Assembly: GCA_947561715.1 (NCBI GenBank)
Contig: OX387203.1
Coordinates: forward strand, 434,001-498,000
Reading direction: 5' to 3'
Source: Ascidia mentula
Taxonomy: Eukaryota; Chordata; Ascidiacea; Phlebobranchia; Ascidiidae
DNA length: 64,000 nt
The stretch's first letter is position 1. Every line of letters begins with the position of its first letter. A program made the position numbers and the translations under genes. Positions 25,801-36,968 of this stretch are shown here, one piece after another. The notes below the pieces were generated by a model that was not told the origin of the DNA, did not search any database, and was given only the letters and a program-made list of their open reading frames with translations.

Positions 25801-28800
25801 AGGTTTAACACAACGAGACTGGGACAATTTTGAGAAATGTGTTCCAGACAGCTGCTGGTGATCTGCAATAACAAAACAGAATACAATCAATACCCCCTTA
25901 ATTTCATGCCACTCAATGCTAATTGGGGGTCACTGAATTGTTTGGTGTCCCACTAATGAAGACATGTCAAAATCTGTGGTTTAGTGACAGCTGATGAAAA
26001 ATGTCGTTGTGTCAGCTACTTTGGATAAGAAGAATGTAGCTCAGTTTACCCACTATAAGAAATGCTTCACAGACAGTAACACAGTAAACAAACAAAATGT
26101 GTGATTTAAATACCTAACATGTAATGATTATACTTCAAATATCCGTGCCAAAATATCTTACAGATAAGGATTGTATTTAGGACCATAAAAGTGCAATTGA
26201 ACACACATTTTTTTGATTTTTAAAAACCAAACGCAACAAAAAACAGAAAATTTTTGATAAACAAGCCAGTGAGTTAGCAATGCTATAGATCATATCCAAT
26301 GGAAAAATGTAAAAAATTTATAAACTGGCCTTAAACCCATCTTTTTGAACATTAAAAGTGATGGTCTAAGTCAATTGGGCTGATTAATTATTCATATTCG
26401 CAAGCAAAGTGATATCTCATGATCTTGCTTTCCATTTTCAACCATAAGATGCTTACTTTAACGTGTTGGGGATTTGTAAAGTTAAACCATGTGTCAACAA
26501 TTGTGTGCAAATATTGTTTATATACCTTATTTGTTCATCAGTATTGATCTTAAACAATCATAAATGATTTAACATCAGCTGTAAAGTTGTGTAACAAAAT
26601 GTTATGCACTTTCTTTTCACAATATAAAGCATCCATAGGAGCTTTAAAGGAGCAACATCAGGTAAAAGTTATGGGTTAAGGCAGCTGGTTTTTAGACATT
26701 TAGGGGTCTTAGGCATACTTCTTAGATTTTCAGAATTCGTTTGTGGTACAGGGGTTTTTAAGTCAACTACAAATAAATAAATAACCTACCAGGAAAAGTT
26801 ACTTTTAACTCAGTTGCTACCCACATACATATGGAACAGCATGTATTACAAAACATGAGCCTTTTTTGCGGGAACAAATAGTAATAATTGCAATGGTTAC
26901 ACACAGCTGCTTGCATTTTTATTGTAAAAATCACGACTTTTCGCAAAACATGTAGAAACTTATAATTAATGAAACTTATGTGGGACGTCTAGAGTCCATT
27001 TCAAGACACACAAAAGAGAAACCCAGGCTAAGATGCAATGATTTTCTCTAACATTCACATAAAATATTAATAGAAATTGATGTAAATAATAATTATTAAT
27101 GGAAGTTTTGAATTAAGCTGAATTAGCACAAAAATGCTTTGTATGGCAGCATTTAAGTAAACAGTGCGCTGTTACTAACTCAAGTTAGTTACTAACAGTT
27201 ACTAACTCAAGTTAGTTACTAACAGTTACTAACTCAAGTTAGTTACTAACAGTTACTAACTCAAGTTAGTTACTAACAGTTACTAACTCAAGTTAGTTAC
27301 TAACAGTTACTAACTTTAGAAAACAATTCGTTTCTTTTCACACAACACAGTAGGACAGTGATTCCCAACCGGTGGTATCCGACTGCAATAAAGGTGGTAC
27401 GCGAACACCTTTTCGTAGTTTGCGTATATAGTTCGAATTTAAAAAGTCGGAAGTGATCTCAAACTGTTTAAATGTTTGTTACTCCATCCCCCAGGTTACT
27501 TTGTAACACTCAACTAGGTGGTACGCGTCGAAATTGTTTTATCTCCAAGTGGTCCGCAACCACAAAAAGGTTGGGAATCACTGCAGTAGGGGGACAAAAA
27601 TATTGCTGTACTCACTTTGTTGACCCCCTTTGCATATAAGTGTTTAAGTTTTGGACACCCAGTGGCGATGTTTTTAATTCCACGATCAGAGATTTTATCA
27701 CACCAAGATATGTCCAGGTGGCCCAACTGGGGACATCCTTCACTGCAATGCAAGCAACAGTGCTGAACTTAATCAGTGCAAAAACAAAAATGAACCTGGT
27801 CTGATGTTGTTGGTTGAAAAATATAACACAGATATAACAAGAATTCTATTTTTAACTGAAATTAGTTTCACATCAACATGAGTAGAGCAATTAATATGTT
27901 GGGTCAAAAGGTCAAATAGGTAGATTTTAAAAGATAATCACAGGTTCTGTCAACAGATTATTTAATAAAAGAAAACTGGTCAAAAACAACAAAACTGAAT
28001 TCAGTTTGTACAGTAAGTATATACAGGTAAGTTATCTGAACCTTAAATAATGCAAACTTATGTTGGGCAACAAACCTAAGTTGTTTCAAGCCTTGATCTG
28101 TTATTAGTGGACATGAATATATGTCAAGATGTCGCAGAAGTTGACAGTTCTTTCCAAGACTGACAAGGGTTCTGTATGAGAGAATATTAGAGAATTAACA
28201 ACAGCGTGTTTTAGGTATATATGTAATTAGTGGTGGAGGCTACGTAAGTCTTGGTTTAAAGCAGGATAATCTCTTTTATGAACGCATTTGTTGTCCCATG
28301 CAGGGAAAAATATGACTGACAATTACATTAAAGCCTATAACAAAAGGGATTATATAAACTTTTCTTGGGGATTTTAGAATGTTATGCTTCAAAGATCAAG
28401 GAATGACATGACATCAGTGCTGGTAAATACACACACCCTACTTTCACAATGGCAGCATTGTGTTTAAAAATGAAACTATTAGAACTTCTCAAGTACTAAC
28501 CGCAACATACTTATGTTACACAATATCATTTAACCCAATGCTCAAGACAGGAGAAGTGGTTAATTTTGTAGTGCCCAAAAAAAGACATTTTCACATACCA
28601 TAGTCAAGTCATATTAAGTACATTACCTCAATACTAAGAAATGTCTTATCACCTTATTTCTATAAATTCTCAAAGTGTATGTTACAATCAGCAACAATGC
28701 AAAAGTAAGTAGTGAGTTATATCGATGTTTCAGTCCTTGGACCCTGCAAGAATGTGACCTTCTCATTTAAGGCCAGCAGTAGGAATGACGCAGGGTTGCT

Positions 28801-30668
28801 TTATGCGAAATAACAGGAAACCACAAATTGAAATGTGTGTCTTTTAAAACTACACTTATACCAACAAATAGTAATTATGTGAATTCCATTGGCATTACCG
28901 AAACCACACAATATCTTGAACTTGTGTAAACAAAGTCACGAACTCGTGGTTAGATCAGTTACAGTAAAGAGCTAGTCATGAATTTTACTGCCTATAATAG
29001 AACAATAAGCAAACAAACAATTCTCTTATTAAACTTCACTTAACAATGCTTTGTGCCAAGTTTGTGTCAATTAGCTTTGATAGGTAACAAGCTATATTAA
29101 TGTGTTTTGATAAAAGTAACAAATGAACTGAAATTTTTTGTGTGGATTATTTTATTTTCACCTTATTAATAATTGAAAGTATTAATAACAGTTGTGAAAA
29201 GTTTCAGCTGTATCATCAACCATAATTTCTCATGTATAAAGCATGTATTAATAAGACCACTTACTGATCAGTTATTTTCTTGCATTTGAACAGATTCAAC
29301 TGGGCAAGATTCTGACAGTTTTGTGAAAAGACCCTCAATGTTTTGTCCTCTACATTCTCACAACTTCGAAGAGACAACTGCTTTAAAAATCCACCACATC
29401 GCTTGGACAAATTCTCAACCACTCTTCCCTGTAAACACATTGGTCATTTAAGCAAGTTTTTTTGCCTACTATAAAACAGGTGCTACATGTTCAAGACATT
29501 TACAGCAGGAAATATTTACTAAATATATTAAACTATGAAAATTTGTGTAAGTATTTTTGTAATTTCCCAACAAGGCCTATTAAAACATAATAAATATTTA
29601 TGTGTCTGAATTAACAAAAATTTACGTGTCTGAATTAAATTTGTCCATATAATAAATACCAGCATTACAATGTACAAAGATTTTACAACCATTGCAATAA
29701 ATGTAAACCCAGAGTATATGACCATGGTTTGTATGCTAATCAAACAGGGCTTGTGACAAAAGGGTTATTATCCCAAGTAAGATTGACATGTCACTTTCAG
29801 ACATTTCAAGGGTCTCAACACATTTTCACATCGCTGTCCTGCATTACATGATATTGGAAGTATGGAAGTAAGACTTAATATCATTATTCAAATTTCATAT
29901 AAAAAAATGGTGAGCTATTGTGTGAACATTCCATACCTCAACAACACATTGAAACTTGAACAAATCCACACTTTGCCAGTTGCTTCCATCCAAAGCCAAG
30001 CAGTTCCAGTGTTTTGAAACCTTTCAACAAGACAAACAGTAGCATGGAAAGAAGGAAATAATTTATGTTGTGATAAGGAAACCTTCTAGTTGTTACCGAC
30101 CACATAGAGCTATGTTACTGTGGCTGGTGCATGATTTTATTAACAAAATTTCTTGTCAGATGTTATTTATTGTTACCTGAGCACATCTACAAAGAGTCAC
30201 AATATCAAGATAGGAAAAGATTCGAAGCAGAAGTTCTTTTGGGAGTTTTTGATTAATGTTGGCCTCTGGTTCAAGAAATGCCTTCAAACATTTTATTAAA
30301 TAATCAATTTTGTGCAAAGATCATTTGATAAATATATGTCATAATAAAGTTATACAGTAACAATGTAGCCTCTAGGAACAATAATTAAAACAATGTAAAT
30401 ATGTAAACGTATCATATGATACAACAGGTTCAACTTGATATTATAACAAAGCAACGTATGTACTATAATTTGACACATGACAATCTATACAAGTGCTGCT
30501 ATTTAAACTGAAAAACAAGTTGCTTGCCTCAATTTTTTGCTTGAAGTTGCCACTATTCATGATCGATGAGGAGCTTGAATAGTTGCAGGAACTGCCGTTA
30601 TTTTTTTCCACTGGTACGTTATCACAAGGCTCTATTTTACGTTTCCTTTTCTTTAGTGGTTCAAACAT
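22852..30668 (-). CDS. F-box and leucine-rich repeat protein, FBXL2/FBXL20 type
   Basis: Twelve exons: 30668-30528, 30281-30177, 30020-29937, 29428-29265, 28171-28076, 27742-27616, 25862-25788, 25576-25385, 24758-24657, 24464-24318, 24077-24012, 22971-22852, giving 472 residues. A basic, Ser-rich N-terminus precedes the F-box (about 55-100: INQKLPKELLLRIFSYLD, CRCAQVSKHWNCLALDGSNW). About eleven cysteine-containing LRRs follow (LDISWCDKISDRGIKNIA, VASCGNLTDEGFVALAK, LDLEECVQVSDRTLRYL, LELDNCPLISD). The last exon ends YCRCCTIL, a CaaX box with final Leu, predicting geranylgeranylation. FBXL2 and FBXL20 are SCF ubiquitin-ligase substrate adaptors; FBXL2 is membrane-anchored by its CaaX lipid. 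An in-frame TAA lies directly before the ATG. Intron 1 has a GC donor. It is one ancestral-type gene for the vertebrate pair, by inference. Confidence 0.96.
27171..27315. repeat. 27-bp tandem repeat, 5.4 identical copies
   Basis: The unit GTTACTAACTCAAGTTAGTT (first 20 of 27 bases) repeats at 27171, 27198, 27225, 27252 and 27279 with no differences that I can see, then 10 bases of a sixth copy. Each unit contains a small hairpin, CTAACT-CA-AGTTAG. It lies in FBXL intron 6, just 41 bp from a hAT-like element. Confidence 0.95.
27356..27583. mobile_element. hAT (Charlie-like) MITE in FBXL intron 6
   Basis: A 228-bp element with terminal inverted repeats CAGTGATTCCCAACC...GGTTGGGAATCACTG, the ends typical of Charlie-type hAT elements. 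Flanks CAGTAGGA (27348-27355) and CAGTAGGG (27584-27591) form an 8-bp target-site duplication with one mismatch. No coding capacity. Confidence 0.88.
30282..30527 (-). other. GC-AG intron (FBXL intron 1)
   Basis: The donor reads GAG|GCAAGC on the minus strand, the usual context of functional GC-AG introns, and no GT donor nearby keeps frame. The acceptor is ...gtttgaag|GCA. Splicing gives FKQKIE|AFLEPE, running straight into the F-box. Confidence 0.75.
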
Positions 30669-32999
30669 TTACTCTGTTGCTAGTTCCATCATCAGTAGCA
30701 TCAAGCACAACATTCAATATCGCACAAGTTACATAAGGTCTACAAGTTTACAGTCTATTTGTTAGTAAGGCATAAGCATGAAACAAGTGAAGATTGCTAT
30801 GATCAAAAAATACATTAGAAACAATTATTTCAGAAAAACAAATGAAATGATTTTTATTTTCTGCAAAAGACTAGCAAATGTCAAAATATAGCATGGACAC
30901 TGGTAAAACTGTAGAGGTTATTGAGTCAGGTCCCTGTCATGGAGTTGCAGGCTGGCCAAAGCAAAACCCATCAAAATCAAAATTACAACTCTGTTAAAAA
31001 AACAAATACCAATGCAAACGGTTTGGGACAAAACACTTTATTTAAGAATAATATTTTGCTTCACCATTAACAGTGGTAATTCTCTTTGACGGAATGTGTT
31101 GCTACTATTGCATTCATTGTTGCAGTGTCATGCCAACCATGACAAGGAAAATATTCGTCAATGTGATTGTAGTACTTTCTATCCCTACACATTCATCACG
31201 GACCAGACAATATTTTTCCTAAAACAGGTTTGGTTGGTTTCAAGAATTACAGGCGAATGATTGGACCTTATAAAGAATGATCTTTGTTGACACATGTAAA
31301 TCAACAAAACAAAAACAAATTTCCTAAAACAAGTGTGAAGTGCAATTAATAATACTGCTTTTTTCCATGGATGGTATTTGCAACCTACACTGGGACAAAA
31401 TACTGAATGGCAGCATTGTAATTGTTCATTTATGGATCATATTTTTTATCTTACTGTATAGACAGGTTAGAACTTAATAATTTTTTTTGTTTCTACAAAT
31501 TTTACAGTACAAAAAAATATTTTGCATTTTAGGGTGAGAAAAATTAATACAGCAAGCACGAGTATTTCATGACTGCCAACAAGTCAAGAATAACTACCTA
31601 TTTGTCATATAAAAAAAAATTGCCTTTAAGAAAACATAGGCCTACCTTATATATGATTCCAAGTAATTTATGAATTTACATTCAATAGTCAGTTGGATAA
31701 TTAAAATTACCTTAAACTAAACGATCAGAAAAGTCAAACAACTCGTTAATATTAATTTTCCACCAAATGGGTAACTATAGTTTGTAAAAATTAAAAACTT
31801 TTTCTCGATCGAAAACAAAATATCGCCTTCCGATATCGGCAACTATTATTATCAGTTTCACAAAAACCACACGACAAAAATTTAGCAAATCTATCTAAGG
31901 TGGTTTGTAGATATTCTTAACCACCACGTGCTATAGGGCAAGGGCGTTTCTTTGTCCGTCTTGCAGAGAGACAGACATTTTTTCTCCGAAACGCCTTCGC
32001 CATCCGTCTGTCCGCAACTGTCAGCTGATCAGCAAAACAATAACAAACTAGCTTACACAGAAATCATACCGGCCGTTAGCCTCCGCCACGTGCAGACGAA
32101 CAAAGACTTTTTAGAAATTGTTTGTGATCAAACCAGAAACGGAAACAAACCGCATTTACATGCGTAACATAGCTTGATATTTTTGGGTGCTTTTTTTGAA
32201 ATGTATTGGATAAATTTTCTCAACATTCAAATTTTGTTTGTATTGTTTTTTTATCAAGTTTACTTAACTCCCGAATGTGTGTTACTTTATTGCTCAATAT
32301 AACTCACCAAAAACTGTGTGGTCCACTTATTGCAGAAAATGTTAATTAATATTGTATGATGTAGAATATTTCTTTCGGTACCATACTCACACAATTTTAC
32401 TGGTTTTTCACTGATAGTTTGTTTCTTTTCTACAAAAAAATGCCGTTTTCTGACGCACAAACAAAACTACAAGTACTTTACATTGTAATACACAAAACAA
32501 AAAGCATTACACAAAATTTCAACATTTCTAAATGAGCTCCGACATCCGTATAAACTTTAAATTTGGTTTCAGTAAATTTTCCAAATCACATGCTCATTAC
32601 CAACATGTGCCCTGAAACAGAATATGAAAGACTTCAAAAAGATAACGGCTATAAGGCAAATACAATGAATAAACAGGGTTAATTGTTGTTGGTACCAGAA
32701 TGCCAAAACGTCTTGCTTTAAAGCACTGTTGATTATAAACCTAATTCTGTTGAACATCAAAAGTGTTTTGTTGATGTAACAGCAGCAGTATGGTCAAAAC
32801 ATGGATATTCAATTACATGAAAATGCAAAGCTAATAGTATGTTGACCACATAAATCATAGTTGTTACTTTCGACTGTAAAAAACAACTGTGATACGCTCA
32901 TTGGATATTTCAGGTGATCCAGATCCTAAAAGTGCAAGTATGTTGTCGGCATTCAGCAGTGTTTTCTGGCATATTTTGACAGTTCATTACTTGAATTTA
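30669..32999. other. 2.3-kb gap above FBXL; promoter probable
   Basis: Contains FBXL 5' flank and CHMP5 3' UTR. A GC-richer patch with CpGs at about 31930-32170 stands out from AT-rich surroundings and could be a promoter or 5' UTR exon. The 71-codon plus-strand ORF in it is not recognisable. A minus-strand AATAAA at 32286-32291 is a candidate CHMP5 polyadenylation signal. Confidence 0.35.
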
Positions 33000-35900
33000 T
33001 CATGCTGGTAGTTGTGGCAGACCAAATTCATCCACCGCGACTCCCTCCTAAAAAATACACAATAAAACAGGTTACATTGATCACCTGCAATCATGTGTGT
33101 GTCACCTTTCGTCTTTTTGTTTGTTACTGGTTACAAAATAGGAATTTGCGGCTAATATTCATTATGTTGAAAAATTCCTGAACACTAAGACACAACCTCT
33201 TAAATAGTGAATTTTAATAAACAAAACGATTTTGTGTTTTTAATTGTGTATATTTTCATACTACACTAGAGAAGCTCAGTAAAAGAGATATTCACGAAAC
33301 TTACAGCATTTGCTGGGACTGATTCCCCACCGATCTCAGTGGAAGGTGCATTTGGTGCAGAAACAGCGTCATCAAGGAATTCGTCTTCAAACAGATCATC
33401 ACCAAGTGCATCAAGTTCTAAATTTAAAACAACAATCTGGTAAAACACGCAAGATTTCAATTTCATGATTGTGTGCAGCCTATAACAATTAATTATATAT
33501 CTATTAGTTCAAATAAAACAAACAACTTGTGCAGTTGATATGCTGTAAGTTGATTTTTAAGATGTTGCGTAACAGCCAAAACGTTGAAAAAATCAATGTA
33601 ATAAAGTTTGCCAGAAGGGCAGTATTCAGCAATAAATATGCCTGGCAGCATCAGTAGCAATTAATTTGATTTTTAAGTTTTGTGTGTTATAGTTGTTTGT
33701 TTATATAGTTTTACTTTTTATCTGCCCTTACTTAACATTTGCTGCAAACAAATTTTTTCAAGTGCCTTTGTATGATTTTACAAGCATTCCTATAACAACT
33801 AGACAGAGTATTTCATTCAGCCTACTTGAAAACAAAGTACAACACACAAAAAATAAGAATATTAATGATCAACACATGCAACAACTTCCAATGTGTTAAA
33901 TACCTGCATCAAGATCTGCTTCATCAATATCCGGCATTCCATAACTCCTCCCAAGAGTTTCCTGGATTTCATCCGCATCCTCCAGCATATCTTCCATATC
34001 ATCTTGAAGATCCTAAATGAACACAGAGAGCATTTATATTTGACCTAATTTTCACTGTTGCTATCAGCACGAAGAACATTAACATTTGTTTCTGGGAAGA
34101 ACATCAGCAGTTAATTGAAAAAACAACAACAACATCAACAACAATTTGGATATTCTGGTAATATTATCATGAGAACAAATATTTCATTTTTTTAAAACCT
34201 TACCTCAATTTTGCCCAAATCAATCTTTTTAGTTTCTTTTTTCATTTGTTTCAATCCAGTCTTCATGGCGGACACAGTAGTTTGTGTATCTTTCATGGTC
34301 TGTATGGCATAATTTGTCTGCTCCATGTTAAAACTTTGCTGCATCATGTTGCCACGTTGTTGCTCATACCTGATGTTTTACATCACAAAAAGACTTTTGT
34401 ATTTAGCATTTTGATGATGGAGGACAAAGTGAAATGAATTGAAATTAGCATATATCTTATCCTTTCACACAACCAGCAATCAAAAGTAACTGTGCCCAAG
34501 GGCAAAATTTGTGGTCATTTAGACAAGAATTTCTTTCAGGTTATACAATACACTAAATAGTTAATTAATTATTTAGTGTTTGCATTGTATCCTTTTGATT
34601 TGTGTTCATTGAAACTATAATTAAATATGAACTTACTTTTTCTTTTGTTTCAGAATCATCAGAGCTTTTTGTTTAACTGCATTTTTCTGTGGCCCATTTC
34701 TCATTTTCTTCATCTGATTTTTATACTTGAGTAAATCTGCATCAAGTTTTGCAATCTTTTTGTCAACAGAATCTGTGCGATCGTCAATCTACAAATGTAA
34801 CAGTAGTTTGATCGTATTTTGTACCAAACATTACATTGTTGAAACTCCACTAATTGCTAAACAAAATGACCAGTTGGCCAGCTAACATCCGGTGCAGTCT
34901 GTCGTAAGATCATACGGCGGACATGTGAGTACAAGTTTTTTGTGCAAAATCATTTGATTTAACATAAATACACAGTTATTATAAACAATATTTTCCAATG
35001 CGATAATTGTGCATAGTTTAGGAACACAACTCTCGGGTTTTCTCATAATTCTGAGTATAAAGAGACTGGCCCATATTGTTATTAACACTGTCATGTTAAA
35101 ATAAGACGTTTCGACAAAAACTTATGTCATCATCAGTTTGACTGCACGATTGGTGTAGCTCCATCATTATAAGTAGTGATGCACCGAAACAGCATTTTTT
35201 TTATTCGGCCGAAACCGAATATTCGGCAAAAGTTGCCGAATAAATTCCGCCGAATAAACTGAAACTAATTTGTCATCCATCTCTTTAAAATCGCAATAAA
35301 TTTAAACAAAACATGTGCTGGAATGCATCTGATCCTATCATACAACTATTTATTGGCACCTAAAGAATGCTGTACCAACTGCTTAAAGTTGATTTCGGTG
35401 ACAATTAACAAATAAAACACACTAGTACAGTTTGAACTATGATTCTAAACTATACTAAACTTTGCGTACCAGTGTTGCATGCAGTAAAAAAGTTTCGGTT
35501 TCGGCCAAATTTTGCAAAAATATTCGGCCGAAACCGAATAATTATAAAAACCTTGGTTTCGGCCGAATAAATTCGGCAAACCGAACTTTCGGTGCATCCC
35601 TAATTATAAGGAGCATAACAGTGTTAATAACAATATGGGCCAGTCTCTTTATACTCAGAATTGTGCATTGTTTGTTAAAACAAAAACCAAACAAACAGAA
35701 TTATTGGCAATAAATGTGCTTGGACTACAAGTATCACTTTGTTCTAAATACAAGAAGGTGTTACCCGCATTACTGTCATTTTTATACATTTACATAACAA
35801 AGCATTTTACATCCAAAAGGTTCATACTTACATTGGAAATACAATCAGTGAGATTGGGTGCAGGCTGTTTACCCTTCGATCTTCCAAAAATTCTATCCAT
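33000..35900 (-). CDS. CHMP5: Charged multivesicular body protein 5
   Basis: Six exons: 35900-35832, 34788-34637, 34369-34204, 34012-33904, 33417-33305, 33047-33000, joining to 218 residues (human 219). The sequence follows human CHMP5 throughout: N-terminal [20 protein letters not shown], the basic helical hairpin ([40 protein letters not shown]), the acidic half ([40 protein letters not shown]) and the terminal [15 protein letters not shown]5 is an ESCRT-III accessory subunit that binds LIP5/VTA1 through its C-terminal region and regulates VPS4 on endosomes. All introns are GT-AG. Intron 1 (34789-35831) carries a nested repeat structure (35047-35662). Confidence 0.97.
35047..35662. repeat. 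45-bp inverted repeat flanking a nested hAT element
   Basis: Arms 35047-35091 and 35618-35662 are perfect reverse complements (start AATTCTGAGTATAAAGAGAC) and extend a few more bases imperfectly outward. They read as the terminal repeats of an older element into which the hAT element at 35174-35602 later inserted. Diverged pieces of the same arm recur near 62720-62757 and 55697-55722. Confidence 0.85.
35174..35602. mobile_element. hAT-like MITE with perfect 8-bp target duplication
   Basis: A 429-bp element with ends TAGTGATGCACCGAAA and TTTCGGTGCATCCCTA (inverted), flanked by perfect ATTATAAG repeats (35166-35173, 35603-35610). The interior has many ATTCGG / CCGAAT words in both orientations. 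These ends are a widespread animal hAT type. No transposase ORF. Confidence 0.9.
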
Positions 35901-36968
35901 TTTATTTGTTTATTGTAACTTTTTATAATAAAGACACTTAATTTGTATTTAATGCTAAGTACACCTTCTGAAAACATATAATATATTCTGAATTACAGTC
36001 ATATATGGTCTTTATTCACTCAATACTTACGAAGACCACCTGGTCGACCTATGTTAGGTATAAAATGAACCAACAATTACACATACAACAACAGCTTCCT
36101 TCTTCATTACATAATGTAATCGTACCACAATTTCGCAAAATTCATTTTTATAATTTAACCACAACAAAGCAGGATCATCAATAAATACAGTATAAAATCG
36201 GCCACTTTAACACGAACCTTCCACTAAATATTCAGGAATACCAAACTTTCATTCACGCTTTGTCGTTCACAGAATAAAAGGTAAACAGTAATCATTGTAG
36301 CGTGAGATCACGCTCACGTGATAGTAGATCATGTACCCACGTGACGTCATGCGGGGCACATGACGAATATGAGTGTGAATGCTTGTGGACAAACACCCAA
36401 TACTAGCGCAGCAAGCACAAATAGTTGTAATAAGTGTGGATCATTAAATGATGGTTGTTTTGTCCCTGTGAAACCCGCTTTGAACACAAATTCTAAGAAC
36501 AATTCAGCGCATAAAAACAGGCATCAAAATAATTGACATTTTTCGCTCACTCTGTGAAAACTGATTCGAATCACGTGGTGACGCTGCATGGTCAAGGCCA
36601 ACTGGTCGTCACAAAGCACGATTCTAACATCAAATTATGTCCAACCGGAAGCTCCCTTTACGCCTTTCCTAACTTATTCGGAACTTATGACGTGGAAATC
36701 ACATTCATCGGTGGAATCTTGAGAATGAGTGTTGCCTTATTTTATTCCATCGAATATTGCTATTTTAATGCAAACAGAAACCACAGTACAAGTAATTGGC
36801 AATGTAGTTTATTGCATGGCATGGCAAAGCAGTAAATGTATGGTACGAACAGTAAGGCACGTTGCAAGTTACACAAAACGACGCACAATAATATAGAAAC
36901 TATAATGACGGAAAAATAAAAATAAACGCTTGTCCATGATTTCCCATTCAAAAAGTCAATTATTCCAG
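35901..36968. other. Gap between CHMP5 and the trefoil gene
   Basis: CHMP5 promoter side above 35900, and the 3' UTR of the trefoil gene ending near the minus-strand AATAAA at 36808-36813. CGTGACGTCA-type motifs occur at about 36330-36360 (CACGTGATAG, CACGTGACGTCAT) and may be CRE or E-box sites of the CHMP5 promoter. Nothing else is recognised. Confidence 0.35.
36808..36813 (-). terminator. Polyadenylation signal for the trefoil gene
   Basis: Minus-strand AATAAA about 156 bp beyond the predicted stop at 36969. Confidence 0.45.

Noticed and set aside
31952..32167. 71-codon ORF in a GC-richer patch
   Set aside because: More likely promoter or 5' UTR of the FBXL gene; the ORF has no recognisable protein character.
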